64,000 nucleotides of DNA from Rickettsiales bacterium (lineage in GTDB: Bacteria; Pseudomonadota; Alphaproteobacteria; Rickettsiales; UBA1997), in contig JAGAUJ010000028.1 in the NCBI GenBank assembly GCA_017620845.1, forward strand, positions 25,162-89,161, written 5' to 3'. Shown in pieces: positions 1-9,245 of the stretch; position 1 is the first letter of the stretch, and each line of letters opens with the position of its first letter. The notes beneath the pieces are model-generated. The model saw nothing but the letters and a program-made list of their open reading frames with translations. It was not told where the DNA came from and did no database searches. A program made the position numbers and the translations under genes.

Positions 1-1057
1 ACTTAATATTACGATAAAATTCATTTTGTATCAAACCTTCTTTGTTATTTGTATTTTTTGTCCAATAAGTTTCTTTGTAGGTATTATTATTTTGCAAAGT
101 TGACATATTACTATAACCACTATTCCAAAAATCATAAACAGCCATTGTTTCAGGAACTAAACCACTATAATTCTTTTTAATATATTCCATAAACTTAGGC
201 AATGCCTCATGACAAACAGGACAACACTTTCTTCCTGTAAACATTACTATTTCATCTATTTTTTCTCCTTTTTGTAATTGTTGTAATATATATAACATCA
301 TTCTTTGTTCTGAATGAGATAGGTTGTGTTCAAGTGTATTTAAATTTTGTGGTTGTATGTCTCCATACATTATTTTTTGAATTTCGTTTGCATATTGAGC
401 ATCTATTGGTTGAAATGAATCTTTTTCAAATTCAAATCCAGAAAGAAATTCATCAGTTTTAATAAATTCTCCATTTATCATTAAGTAGCCTTCGTTGCCT
501 TTGAGTTTAATATTGTCTTTTAGTTCTTGGGTTGTTTTAAATATTTTTATTGGATATTCTGTTGGTTTGTTAGTTAAATCTAATTGTTTTAGTTTTTCTA
601 ATGGTAATTTTATTAAATGTTCTACTGATAGTTCTTGGAGTATATTGTTTGGTAGTTGTTCCAATTTTTTAGAATTTAAATTAAGTTTATTTAGTATTGG
701 TATTGGTAATTTTTTTAGTTTGTCTATTTCTATACTATCTTTAAGTATTGTTGTTATTTGTTCTTTTATTTCTTCGCTTGTAATTTTATCTTTAAAATAG
801 GTAACCAATTGCTTGTTGTTTTCTACTATACTTGTATGTGTTCTGGTTGATAATTTTCGTATTTTTGTCTCATTATTATGTAATTCTTCAATTAATTGTT
901 CTACAGACCTATATAAATTATCTAAAGTTGTACAATTATTTATTTTTGTCTCAAAAGTTCCATTTATTAATTTTTGTAATAAATTTATCAAGAAAAGCTT
1001 TTGATCATTTGTAATTGATAATTGTGTTTTTTGTCCTTTTGTTTTTCTACCACTCAT
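1..1057 (-). CDS. Partial protein with deaminase (CDA-fold) signature; possible toxin or effector
   Basis: Reading the minus strand from ATG at 1057 gives 352 uninterrupted codons that run off the window start, so the C-terminus is missing. AAGGTGA lies about 6 bases upstream of the ATG and fits a ribosome binding site. Residues 1-130 are charged and helical. Residues about 130-185 are leucine-rich with LRR-like spacing (KLPIPILNKL, QLPNNILQEL). Near 248-282 sits a zinc-deaminase signature: H248-S-E250 in LSHSEQRMMLYIL and C279-P-V-C282 in TGRKCCPVCHEALPKF, with 28 residues between. An HxE plus CxxC pair at this spacing is the metal and proton-shuttle set of the cytidine-deaminase fold. The HSE form occurs in toxin-type deaminases, and the OTT_1508-like family is known from Orientia. 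Family assignment is inferred from motifs only. The substrate could be nucleic acid, nucleotide or something else. Confidence 0.6.
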   Translation of the reverse strand, partial: MSGRKTKGQKTQLSITNDQKLFLINLLQKLINGTFETKINNCTTLDNLYRSVEQLIEELHNNETKIRKLSTRTHTSIVENNKQLVTYFKDKITSEEIKEQITTILKDSIEIDKLKKLPIPILNKLNLNSKKLEQLPNNILQELSVEHLIKLPLEKLKQLDLTNKPTEYPIKIFKTTQELKDNIKLKGNEGYLMINGEFIKTDEFLSGFEFEKDSFQPIDAQYANEIQKIMYGDIQPQNLNTLEHNLSHSEQRMMLYILQQLQKGEKIDEIVMFTGRKCCPVCHEALPKFMEYIKKNYSGLVPETMAVYDFWNSGYSNMSTLQNNNTYKETYWTKNTNNKEGLIQNEFYRNIK

Positions 1058-1134
1058 AACATCACCTTGTTCAAAATTAAACAAAAATAATGCCTCCAAG
1101 AAATAAATTATATCAAAATAATACAATTGCAAGA

Positions 1135-1164
1135 AAAAATTAACCAAAAGTTGAGTTAATTTTT
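1135..1164. repeat. 10-bp perfect inverted repeat between divergent genes
   Basis: AAAAATTAAC (1135-1144) and GTTAATTTTT (1155-1164) are perfect complements separated by 10 bases. The repeat lies between the divergent deaminase-like gene and dnaE. It sits just upstream of a TATAAT-like -10 box for the minus-strand gene (1107-1112, minus). With no gene end nearby a terminator is less likely than an operator, but either is possible. Confidence 0.4.
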
Positions 1165-1334
1165 ATATACAACTATTATAAATAGTTATATAAATAAAAA
1201 TAATCATAAACAAACATTATTATATTCAACACCAATCACAATCCCATCACCCAACACTTTCCTTCTTCCATCAATTCATTTGATTTTTTAAAAAAACATA
1301 TTATTAATTAAAACAATAATTAACATATTTAACA

Positions 1335-4300
1335 ATGGCAAAGTTTATTCACTTACGAAATCACACCGAATACTCACTATGTAGCGGTGCCATAAAAATA
1401 AAAAAACTAATAAATCTTGCCAAAGAAAACAATATTCCAGCTTTAACAATCACAGACAATCACAACATGTTTGGTGCACTGGAATTTTCAGAAATTTGCA
1501 CTAAAAATGGAATACAACCAATAATAGGTTGTGAATGTATAGTTGATTTTAATAAGTTTTTATCAAAAAATGCGGTTTGTCAAACAATAGATGAAAGAGA
1601 AAAGAATTTTTGCAAAACTGTATTAATAGCAAAGACTGACGAGGGATTTTTAAATTTAATTTCATTAGTAAGTCAAAGTTTTTTACAAAGAGAAAGTGGA
1701 ATTACTCCACATATAAGATTTGAAGATTTAGAAAGTAAAAGTAAAGGTATTATAGTTTTATCTGGTAGTTTTAATGGTGCTATGGGTCAAGCATTATTAA
1801 GAAATGAAATAGGAATTGCCGAAAATATTGCCAAAAAAATGCAAAGTATTTTTACTGATGATTTTTATATTGAATTACAAAGACATGGCTGGGAAAACGA
1901 GATTTTAACAGAAAAAGGTTTTATAGATATTGCTTATAAGTATAATATACCATTAGTTGCAACAAATGATTGTTATTTTATAAATAAGAATATGTTTGAA
2001 GCACAAGATGCTTTATCTTGTATTGCTGATGGTAGGTATATTAGTGAAAAAGATAGACCAAGACTTACAAGAGATCACTATTTTAAAAGTGAAGATGAAA
2101 TGGTTGAGTTATTTTGTGATGTTCCAGAAGCTATTGAAAATACTATAAATATAGCTAAAAAAATATCCACAATGGCATACAAAAGAAAACCAACTTTACC
2201 GCATTTTGATTTGCCAGAGGGAGTGAGTGAAGCAGATGAATTAAGGCGATTATCAAGACTTGGACTTGAAGAAAGATTACAACAAAAATTTAAAGTTGAA
2301 AATATAACAGATTCACAAAAACAAGATGAAATAAGAAAAGAATATTTTGAACAGTTAGAATTTGAGTTAAATGTTATTATACAAATGGACTTTCCTGGTT
2401 ATTTTTTGATAGTAGCAGATTTTATTGTATGGAGTAAAACTCATGGCGTTCCTATTGGACCAGGTAGAGGTTCTGGTGCTGGTTCTGTGGTTGCTTGGTC
2501 AATGAAAATTACTAACCTTGATCCAATAAGATTTAGTTTGTTTTTTGAGAGATTTTTAAATCCAGAAAGGGTATCAATGCCTGACTTTGATGTGGATTTT
2601 TGCCAGAGGGGTAGGGCAAGAAGTATTGAATATGTGCAAAATAAGTATGGAAAAGATATGGTTGCGCAGATTATAACATTTGGTAAGTTGCAAGCAAAGG
2701 GTGTTATAAAAGATGTTGGTAGAGTGTTAGAAATGGGTTATACAGAAGTTGATAAGATTAGTAAAGTAATTCCATTTGATACATCCATTGATGAGGCTTT
2801 GGAATTAGATGAAGATTTAAGATCTAAAAGACAAAGTGATCCAGAAATATCAAGATTGTTTGATATAGCAATTCCACTTGAGGGCTTAAATAGACACTCA
2901 TCAATGCACGCTGCTGGTATTGTTATTGGAGATAAACCATTAGAACAAATATGTCCGCTTTATTTTGATAGTGAGGCAGAAATGCCAGTTGTTCAATATG
3001 ATAAACATTATTGTGAAGAGGTTGGACTTGTAAAATTTGACTTTTTAGGGCTTAAAACTTTAACAGTTATAAAAGATGCGGTGGATTTTATAAGACTTGT
3101 TAGAGGAATAGAAATTGATATAGATAATATAAGTCTTGATGATAAGGAAACTTTTAATTTATTAAAAGAAGCGGATTCGTTAGCAGTATTCCAAATTGAG
3201 TCTGCTGGTATGAAGGGTATGTTAAAGCAAATAAAACCTGATAACTTGGAGGATATTATTGTTTTGATTTCTTTATATAGACCTGGTCCTATGGGAAGTA
3301 TTCCTACTTATATTAATAGAAAACATGGACTTGAAAAGGTTGAGTGTTTGCACCCAAAAATGGAACCAATTTTAAAAAATACTTATGGTATTATAGTTTA
3401 TCAAGAACAAGTTATGAATATTGCAAAAGCACTTGCTGGTTATACATTGGGTGGTGCAGATCTTTTAAGAAGAGCGATGGGTAAAAAGATAAAAGAGGAA
3501 ATGGATAGACAGAGGGGTGTTTTTGTTGAGGGTTGTAAAAAGTTTAGTGATATAGATGAAGTATTGAGTAATGAAATATTTGATTTGTTAGCAAAATTTG
3601 CAGAATATGGTTTTAATAAGGCACACGCAGCTGCTTACGCAGTTATAAGTTATCAAACTGCTTATTTAAAAACACATTTTCCGGTTGAGTTTATGACCGC
3701 TACTTTAAATATGGAAATACATGATACTGATAAAATAAATTATTATTTACAAGATATTAAAAAGCATAAAATTACTATTTTGCCACCAGATATAAATAAA
3801 TCTGATGCATTTTTTAAGGTTGAGTTAATAGATATAGTTGGAGAGAAAAATAAAAGTGATGAGTATTACTATGAAGATAAAGAATTAGCTTTACGATATG
3901 GACTTGGTGCAATTAAGGGTGTTGGAACAGATATTATGGAAACCTTAATGGATGAGCGGGTTGATGGTGATTTTAAAGATATATTTGATTTTTGTAAAAG
4001 GATGGGGTCAAAGGTTGTAAATAAAAAAACTATGGAGTCTTTGGCAAAGTCTGGAAGTTTTGATAAAATACACAATAATAGAAAACAAATAAATGATTCT
4101 TGTGAAATATTAAGTTTGTATTCTAAAACTTGTGAGGAAGAAAAAGGTAGTAATCAATTTAGTTTATTTGGTGATTTTGGGAGTGATACTACTATGTTGC
4201 CAAAATTAGTTAATACTGATGATTGGTTTGGTTATGATAAATTCCAAAAGGAATTTGAGGCATTTGGTTTTTATTTAAAAGATCATCCACTGGATATAAT

Positions 4301-5039
4301 AAAAGATAAATTAATTAGAAAAGGAATAACATTTTTTGAGGAAATTGAAACTAATATTGAAGATAATTCAATTATTAATATGGCTGGTGTTATTATTTCC
4401 ACATCAATAAAATCAAGTGATAAAGGTAGATATGCTTATATTTCTTTGTCCGATCCAACTGGGCTTGTTGAATTGTCTTTGTTTAATGGAGATTTGATTA
4501 CACAACATAAAGATTGGCTTGATGATAAAGAACATAAGCAGATTGTTTGTGAGTGTATGGTTAGAAAAGATGATGCTGGTGTAAGAATTCATATTAGAGA
4601 TTTTTGGTTAATTGATGATTATTTAAAAAATACTTCGGATGGAAAAGAAAAGGTAAAAGTTATTAAAAAAAGAACGGCAGGGGATTCTAAGAATTCTAAT
4701 AAAAATAAAACTGAAAACAACAATAATAATACAACAAATAATAATGTGGCAAATAATAACAATCAAGTAAAAACCATAGATATGACAGAAGAAAAACAAG
4801 AAATAAAACATGAAGTTGTGAACGAAATTAAAATATATATTTTAAGTCAAAAATGTTTGAAAGATTTGCAGGTTATAATAAATGGTTCACAAAGAGATAG
4901 AGCAGAAAAATATACAACTATTAAATTAATAGTTGAGGGGCAGACTGTGGAACTTCCGCAACAGTATTGTATGACTGATATAGAAATTAATAGAATTAAA
5001 AATACATTTGGCATTTATAAAGTTGAGGTTATGCAATGA
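1335..5039 (+). CDS. dnaE: DNA polymerase III alpha subunit
   Basis: Replicative polymerase catalytic subunit, 1234 aa. The N-terminal PHP domain starts HLRNHTEYSLCSGAI and continues with TITDNHNMFGALEF. The C-family polymerase core contains GPGRGSGAGSVVAW and PDFDVDF, with catalytic Asp at 417 and 419, and the third Asp at 569 in VKFDFLGLKTL. NGIIVYQEQ-type and GFNKAHAAAYA motifs follow. Near residue 1018 an OB-fold begins (INMAGVIISTSIKSS). An Asn-rich low-complexity linker (about residues 1115-1140) precedes a short C-terminal domain, making it slightly longer than the usual 1100-1170 aa. This is DnaE and not PolC: there is no inserted exonuclease. It overlaps the downstream glycosylase gene by 4 bases (ATGA), which implies translational coupling. 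Confidence 0.97.
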   Translation: MAKFIHLRNHTEYSLCSGAIKIKKLINLAKENNIPALTITDNHNMFGALEFSEICTKNGIQPIIGCECIVDFNKFLSKNAVCQTIDEREKNFCKTVLIAKTDEGFLNLISLVSQSFLQRESGITPHIRFEDLESKSKGIIVLSGSFNGAMGQALLRNEIGIAENIAKKMQSIFTDDFYIELQRHGWENEILTEKGFIDIAYKYNIPLVATNDCYFINKNMFEAQDALSCIADGRYISEKDRPRLTRDHYFKSEDEMVELFCDVPEAIENTINIAKKISTMAYKRKPTLPHFDLPEGVSEADELRRLSRLGLEERLQQKFKVENITDSQKQDEIRKEYFEQLEFELNVIIQMDFPGYFLIVADFIVWSKTHGVPIGPGRGSGAGSVVAWSMKITNLDPIRFSLFFERFLNPERVSMPDFDVDFCQRGRARSIEYVQNKYGKDMVAQIITFGKLQAKGVIKDVGRVLEMGYTEVDKISKVIPFDTSIDEALELDEDLRSKRQSDPEISRLFDIAIPLEGLNRHSSMHAAGIVIGDKPLEQICPLYFDSEAEMPVVQYDKHYCEEVGLVKFDFLGLKTLTVIKDAVDFIRLVRGIEIDIDNISLDDKETFNLLKEADSLAVFQIESAGMKGMLKQIKPDNLEDIIVLISLYRPGPMGSIPTYINRKHGLEKVECLHPKMEPILKNTYGIIVYQEQVMNIAKALAGYTLGGADLLRRAMGKKIKEEMDRQRGVFVEGCKKFSDIDEVLSNEIFDLLAKFAEYGFNKAHAAAYAVISYQTAYLKTHFPVEFMTATLNMEIHDTDKINYYLQDIKKHKITILPPDINKSDAFFKVELIDIVGEKNKSDEYYYEDKELALRYGLGAIKGVGTDIMETLMDERVDGDFKDIFDFCKRMGSKVVNKKTMESLAKSGSFDKIHNNRKQINDSCEILSLYSKTCEEEKGSNQFSLFGDFGSDTTMLPKLVNTDDWFGYDKFQKEFEAFGFYLKDHPLDIIKDKLIRKGITFFEEIETNIEDNSIINMAGVIISTSIKSSDKGRYAYISLSDPTGLVELSLFNGDLITQHKDWLDDKEHKQIVCECMVRKDDAGVRIHIRDFWLIDDYLKNTSDGKEKVKVIKKRTAGDSKNSNKNKTENNNNNTTNNNVANNNNQVKTIDMTEEKQEIKHEVVNEIKIYILSQKCLKDLQVIINGSQRDRAEKYTTIKLIVEGQTVELPQQYCMTDIEINRIKNTFGIYKVEVMQ

Positions 5040-5722
5040 CCGATTTAATTAATGAATTTGTAAAAGTTAGAAATGTTGAATTAGTAGAGAAAAGTAAAAG
5101 ATTTTTTAAAACTGGAAAGGGTGAATATGCGGAAAACGATAGATTTATTGGTTTAACAGTTCCACAAGTTAGATACTTTGTAAAAAATTATTGTAAAATA
5201 TTAAATTTAAAAGATATTGAATTTTATATAAAAAATGAATATCACGAAATTAGACTTTTTGCAATTTTATGCCTTGTAGAGAAATTTGAAAAATCTAAAA
5301 TATTTAAAGAAAAAGAAGAAATAGTAAATTTTTATTTAAACAATGTAAAATATGTTAATAATTGGGATTTGGTGGATTTGAGTTGTTATAAATTGTTAGG
5401 AAGATATTGTTTTGAAAATAATAAAGATGATATTTTGTATAATTTGTCAAAATCTGGTAATTTGTGGAAAGAAAGAATTTCCATTGTTTCTACAATGTTT
5501 TATATAAAACGAAGTAGTTTTGATATTACATTATATTTGTGTAAATATTTTTTGAATCATAAACATCATTTAATACATAAGGCTTGTGGGTGGATGCTAA
5601 GAGAAATCGGCAAAAAAGATGAAAAAGTTTTATTGGATTTTTTAAATAAATATAAAGACAAAATGCCAAGAATTATGTTTGGTTATGCAAAAGAGCGACT
5701 TAATATCAATTATTTTGATTAA
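5036..5722 (+). CDS. DNA alkylation repair protein, AlkD-like
   Basis: A 228-aa all-helical HEAT-repeat protein of the AlkD DNA glycosylase family, which removes alkylated purines such as 3-methyladenine and 7-methylguanine. Family hallmarks are visible: VPQVRYFVKNY near the N-terminus, VNNWDLVDLSCYKLLG with the catalytic-type Asp after Trp, WKERISIVSTMFYI, and HHLIHKACGWMLREIG with the second conserved Trp. Length is normal for the family. Its start overlaps the dnaE stop by 4 bases, so it is probably translated from the dnaE message. It converges with a 4-base overlap on the minus-strand antiporter-like gene. Substrate range cannot be read from sequence. Confidence 0.88.
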   Translation: MTDLINEFVKVRNVELVEKSKRFFKTGKGEYAENDRFIGLTVPQVRYFVKNYCKILNLKDIEFYIKNEYHEIRLFAILCLVEKFEKSKIFKEKEEIVNFYLNNVKYVNNWDLVDLSCYKLLGRYCFENNKDDILYNLSKSGNLWKERISIVSTMFYIKRSSFDITLYLCKYFLNHKHHLIHKACGWMLREIGKKDEKVLLDFLNKYKDKMPRIMFGYAKERLNINYFD

Positions 5723-7197
5723 TTTTTACCAAATATTGATGGTAATGGAATATCTATTATGTCTATAAAAATATTTAAAAATATTACAAATAAGAATATT
5801 AATATTATGGAGTAAAGTAACATTGTTATGTATTTTTTATTTAATATTCTATCTTTATTATAACTTAACTGTATTTTTTCGCTAATAATTTGATATAATA
5901 AAAATAGCATTGCTATTTTACTTATTATAAAAGGTATAATTAGTAAAGTATTTTGTGTATTAAAAACATAGTCTATAAATAGTTTATTTGTGTATAAACT
6001 TGTGCCTATTGGTAAAAATAATTTAAACAATATTATGAATATTAAAAAACATTTTATTATTTGATTGTTGTTTAAAATACTGATATTATTTGTTCCATAT
6101 TTTGCTGACATATAAGCAGATAAAAAATATAATAGCATGTCTATACTAATAAAATCTATTAAAAATATTAGAGACATGGTTATGTCGGTAGTAAGTAATG
6201 ATATTAATAATAAAAAGCCAAAATTTATCAAATTGAGCCTTGTAAATATACTAAATACTGTGTTAGTATATTTTTCTGTAAATAACATGCAAGAATTGTA
6301 AATTATAATAATTGCGGTGCTTATTATTATTAATTTATCTATATATAATAGGTTAATTATTGAGTGACCACCAAAAATAAAATATACAACTTCATTGAGT
6401 AAATATATTCCAAGTAAGGTATTAATAAAAATGTTTGATATTGATAAAAAGTTTATTCCAACATTATCTGTATTGTAATGTTTACTTGTGTTTGTATTAA
6501 AAAATTTCATTACTATTGAACAAATAAATAAAATAAACATTAAAAATATGTCAATATTATCTTTTATTGAGATTGTTATTAGTTGTTGTTTTATAACAAA
6601 CATATTACTTGTATTGAAATATAATATAATGTAAAAAATTGTTAACATACTTAATATTGAACCTACAATATTGTTTGAAAAATATTTATAAGATAATACT
6701 GTTAAATCGTGCTTTTTATATACTGTTACCATCATATACATACAAAATGAATATATTTCTAAAAATATAAATAAATGAAAAATATTAGTTGTCATGAGTA
6801 TGCCAACTGTTGAAAAAATATATATTAAATATATTGAAAAAAAATGTTTTATTTGTGTTGTATCTGACTTTTTATTCAAAACTATTTCATGAATATAATT
6901 TGCAAATCCAACAAAATTTACAAATAATATTGTTATTAATATAAAAACATTATATAAACCAATTTTAAATTCGCTACCAATAACACTATATTTATTAGAA
7001 CTATTAATTATTAATATATCATTATAGTTGTCTATGTGAAAAATTAACTTAAATGCCAATAAAGTAAGAATTAATAATATACTATAAGTGCAGTTTGTCA
7101 AAAATCTTTTACCACTTATGAAGTTAATAAATAAGGAACCTAATAGCGGTATAAAATATAATAAATATGGTATTTTAATAAAAAATTCAGTCAACAT
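5719..7197 (-). CDS. Proton-translocating antiporter-like membrane subunit (MnhD/NuoN type)
   Basis: A 492-aa, very hydrophobic protein with about 13-14 predicted membrane segments, matching the size and profile of the Proton_antipo_M family (MnhD/MrpD, NuoN, MbhH). Identifiable stretches include IFLEIYSFCMYMMVTVYKK, where a conserved Glu sits in a membrane helix as in the family, followed by LSYKYFSNNIVGSILSMLTIFYI, resembling the family pattern with Lys/Tyr before GS. It is the last gene of a four-gene minus-strand operon and overlaps the preceding NuoK/MnhC-like gene by 11 bases. The sequence is highly divergent with many Ile/Asn/Tyr, so assignment to Mrp, Mbh-like or complex I lineages is uncertain. 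The B-C-D gene order suggests Mrp/Mbh. Confidence 0.6.
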   Translation of the reverse strand: MLTEFFIKIPYLLYFIPLLGSLFINFISGKRFLTNCTYSILLILTLLAFKLIFHIDNYNDILIINSSNKYSVIGSEFKIGLYNVFILITILFVNFVGFANYIHEIVLNKKSDTTQIKHFFSIYLIYIFSTVGILMTTNIFHLFIFLEIYSFCMYMMVTVYKKHDLTVLSYKYFSNNIVGSILSMLTIFYIILYFNTSNMFVIKQQLITISIKDNIDIFLMFILFICSIVMKFFNTNTSKHYNTDNVGINFLSISNIFINTLLGIYLLNEVVYFIFGGHSIINLLYIDKLIIISTAIIIIYNSCMLFTEKYTNTVFSIFTRLNLINFGFLLLISLLTTDITMSLIFLIDFISIDMLLYFLSAYMSAKYGTNNISILNNNQIIKCFLIFIILFKLFLPIGTSLYTNKLFIDYVFNTQNTLLIIPFIISKIAMLFLLYQIISEKIQLSYNKDRILNKKYITMLLYSIILIFLFVIFLNIFIDIIDIPLPSIFGKN

Positions 7198-7477
7198 GAT
7201 TGCCCTTAATGATATTATTTATAATAAATATTCCACTCAACATATTTAATAAGCAACTAAAAGTAATTAGTGTTGTAAAGTCTATTATACTATTTTCAAC
7301 ATTAAATATATACACATTGTAGATAATAAAAAATAAAATGATATTATAAGCAAATGCTAAAACTATAATTTTCATTATTGGTTTTCTTGTAAATAAAAAA
7401 ACAAATAATAGTATGAAAAATAAGAATAAAAATACATATAATGTAATTAATTTTGCTGATAATATATTTTCTAACAT
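7187..7477 (-). CDS. MnhC/NuoK-like small membrane subunit
   Basis: A 96-aa protein with three predicted membrane helices (about residues 10-29, 33-54 and 65-88), the size and topology of MnhC/MrpC and NuoK. It lies directly upstream of the MnhD/NuoN-like gene with an 11-base overlap. C immediately before D is the conserved order of Mrp and membrane-bound hydrogenase antiporter modules. No strongly conserved residues beyond topology can be claimed. The assignment rests on size, helix count and neighbours. Confidence 0.5.
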   Translation of the reverse strand: MLENILSAKLITLYVFLFLFFILLFVFLFTRKPIMKIIVLAFAYNIILFFIIYNVYIFNVENSIIDFTTLITFSCLLNMLSGIFIINNIIKGNHVD

Positions 7478-7750
7478 CTACTCTAACAATTTCATTAATA
7501 AATAAAATATAAAATACATAAAACAAAACAAAATTATGTTAAATATTTTTTGTATAGATATAACTTTTTGTATGTGTATTTTACCAAATCTAATATGAAA
7601 TAAAACATATGCAATTATTGTTGATATACAACAGTTTAGAATTGATAATACACCTAATGTGTCAATATAAAATACACAACTAAATGAATATAATATCAAA
7701 AATGGTATTATAAAACTTATAATTATTTTTAATACAATATCACCTTTCAT
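7478..7750 (-). CDS. Small membrane protein, possibly MnhB-like
   Basis: A 90-aa protein with about three hydrophobic segments. The N-terminal stretch KIIISFIIPFLILYSFS resembles the start of MnhB/MbhF subunits, which open with a helix containing a conserved Pro. The family's glycine-rich loop is not recognisable, so the call is tentative. It lies between a larger membrane gene (4-base overlap upstream) and the MnhC-like gene (directly abutting downstream), the expected place for subunit B. A lineage-specific protein is the alternative. Confidence 0.35.
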   Translation of the reverse strand: MKGDIVLKIIISFIIPFLILYSFSCVFYIDTLGVLSILNCCISTIIAYVLFHIRFGKIHIQKVISIQKIFNIILFCFMYFIFYLLMKLLE

Positions 7751-8367
7751 TTTTTTATATTTGAATTATTAATAAAAAAACTTGTCATTATTGCTATTAT
7801 ATAAAATAATATGATTAAATTATAATTATGAAATACTTTATTGTTATTTAAAAAACGAATGTTTCTATTATAAATGATATAATTTGTCTTTTCAATTTTT
7901 ATTGTTTGTTTTTCTTGTTTTATATTGTTGTTTTTTATAACAATATTACTTGTTGCGATTATATTATTTGTTAATGGTTTGTTTGTTAGTCTGTCTTTTC
8001 TTGTATATAGTGAGTTAAATATGAAACATAATGATATGAAACTGAGTATAAATATTATAATTGTTATTAAATTTTTGGCATCGCTACTCTCAACAAAATC
8101 GTTTGATAAAATATTATTATTAACATCGCAATAGATGTAGAAAAATATTATGATAAAAACAAACATTAAATTTAATAAAACTACTGATAAAAAATTATAT
8201 TCATTTTTTAGAACTATTGAGTAATTGAATATATTTACAAAACTTGATATAAAAAATATAAAAAATTTTGATTCTGTTTTTTTTGCACAAAATACAAAAG
8301 CAAAATATAATACACACATTATTATAGCAAAAAATATATTTAAATGTTCAAGTATGTTAAAATTCAT
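7747..8367 (-). CDS. Membrane protein heading the antiporter-like operon
   Basis: A 206-aa protein, first gene of the four-gene minus-strand operon. It has about five predicted membrane segments: four in the first 115 residues, then a polar Asn/Lys-rich loop (residues about 120-175), then a C-terminal helix. I do not recognise the family. Its position before B-, C- and D-like subunits fits a remnant of the MnhA C-terminus or an MbhD/E- or NuoJ-like subunit. Genes for the other usual Mrp subunits (full A, E, F, G) are not seen nearby. The 4-base overlap with the next gene supports co-translation. Confidence 0.4.
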   Translation of the reverse strand: MNFNILEHLNIFFAIIMCVLYFAFVFCAKKTESKFFIFFISSFVNIFNYSIVLKNEYNFLSVVLLNLMFVFIIIFFYIYCDVNNNILSNDFVESSDAKNLITIIIFILSFISLCFIFNSLYTRKDRLTNKPLTNNIIATSNIVIKNNNIKQEKQTIKIEKTNYIIYNRNIRFLNNNKVFHNYNLIILFYIIAIMTSFFINNSNIKK

Positions 8368-8572
8368 GTGTTTTTGATTAAAATTATGCTTTTATTTTAT
8401 AATTCTTTTTTAATTATTCAATAAAAAGTATAGATTTAATTTTTGTTTGTAAATTAATAAGTAATATTGAGCGTATATTTATTGTTTTAATATAAACGCA
8501 TTAAGTATTTGAAAAGTGGTCTATTAATAAATTAAAATTTAATAGGTGAATAATATTATTAACTTTATTACT

Positions 8573-8627
8573 GATAACAAACGGCATAAATAAATTATAA
8601 CAATATATTTATTAACCGCTTGTTATT
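8573..8627. repeat. Long imperfect inverted repeat after the XRE gene
   Basis: GATAACAAACGG (8573-8584) pairs with CCGCTTGTTATT (8616-8627) with about one internal mismatch plus a G-T at the end. Further AT pairing inside the loop is possible. It begins 8 bases beyond the XRE stop codon at 8635 on the minus strand. It may end that transcript, although no clear T-run follows in that direction. The rest of 8368-8634 shows nothing else recognisable. Confidence 0.35.
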
Positions 8628-8634
8628 AACAATT

Positions 8635-9042
8635 TTATTCTTGTTCGTTTTTTGATAAAGATCTTGCAAGATTAACTATACCATTTCTAGTTTGTTTATC
8701 TTTTATTCTTGAAAAGAATTTTATTAAAGTAATTACTTCTTTATCTGGAATATTGCTTTCATAACTCTTATTTGTTTCATAAGAAATTTTATTATCATTT
8801 AAAGCAGTTTTAATATTTTTTCCATCATAACCATCAAAAAAATAACTAACTGGGACATTTAATATTGTCGCAAATTCGTAAAGTCTACCAGCACCAATTC
8901 TATTGGCACCTTTTTCATATTTCTGTATTTGTTGAAAAGTAATACCAGTCATATCACCCAATTCATTTTGAGTAATTCCCAAGGCACTCCTTTTTATTTT
9001 TAATTTGAGTCCAACATACTCATCTACTGATGTCGTTGCCAT
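8635..9042 (-). CDS. XRE-family helix-turn-helix regulator
   Basis: A 135-aa transcriptional regulator. Residues about 10-66 form a Cro/C1-type HTH: LGITQNELGDMTGITFQQIQ followed by KYEKGANRIGAGRLYEFATIL and PVSYFFDG. This exact arrangement (YEKGxNRIGAxRL, then a short tail beginning with a Phe/Tyr-rich patch) is typical of a widely conserved alphaproteobacterial regulator family, so it supports the taxonomic call. The C-terminal 65 residues are polar and probably helical. A strong AGGAG ribosome binding site lies 7 bases before the ATG (minus strand, about 9050). It is monocistronic, between two minus-strand genes with gaps over 200 bases. Targets are unknown. Confidence 0.85.
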   Translation of the reverse strand: MATTSVDEYVGLKLKIKRSALGITQNELGDMTGITFQQIQKYEKGANRIGAGRLYEFATILNVPVSYFFDGYDGKNIKTALNDNKISYETNKSYESNIPDKEVITLIKFFSRIKDKQTRNGIVNLARSLSKNEQE

Positions 9043-9245
9043 TTCTGCTCTCCTTTTTTAGTTTAGTATTTATTAAAATAATTTAACCATTCATCTCATT
9101 ATAATCAATTAAATATAATTAAGTCAACTTTTTTTAATTTTAATAAAAAATATAATTTTTTAAGTAAAAAAACTAACAATTATTAATAAAAGTATATATA
9201 ATAAAAATTGTTTATGCAATAGTTGTTATTTTTTATTAACATAAA

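Noticed and set aside
495..1014. Short plus-strand open frames (101, 63 and 60 aa)
   Set aside because: They are antisense to the continuous 352-codon minus-strand gene with the deaminase signature and are low-complexity Ser/Leu/Phe-rich.
5037..5039. Reassigned TGA codon, considered because of the very low G+C
   Set aside because: TGA ends dnaE and other full-length genes exactly at family length, and TGG is used for conserved Trp residues.
5719..7477. Respiratory complex I subunits NuoN and NuoK
   Set aside because: No other nuo genes are adjacent and the order K-like then N-like after a B-like gene fits an Mrp/Mbh module better; the two readings cannot be fully separated by eye.
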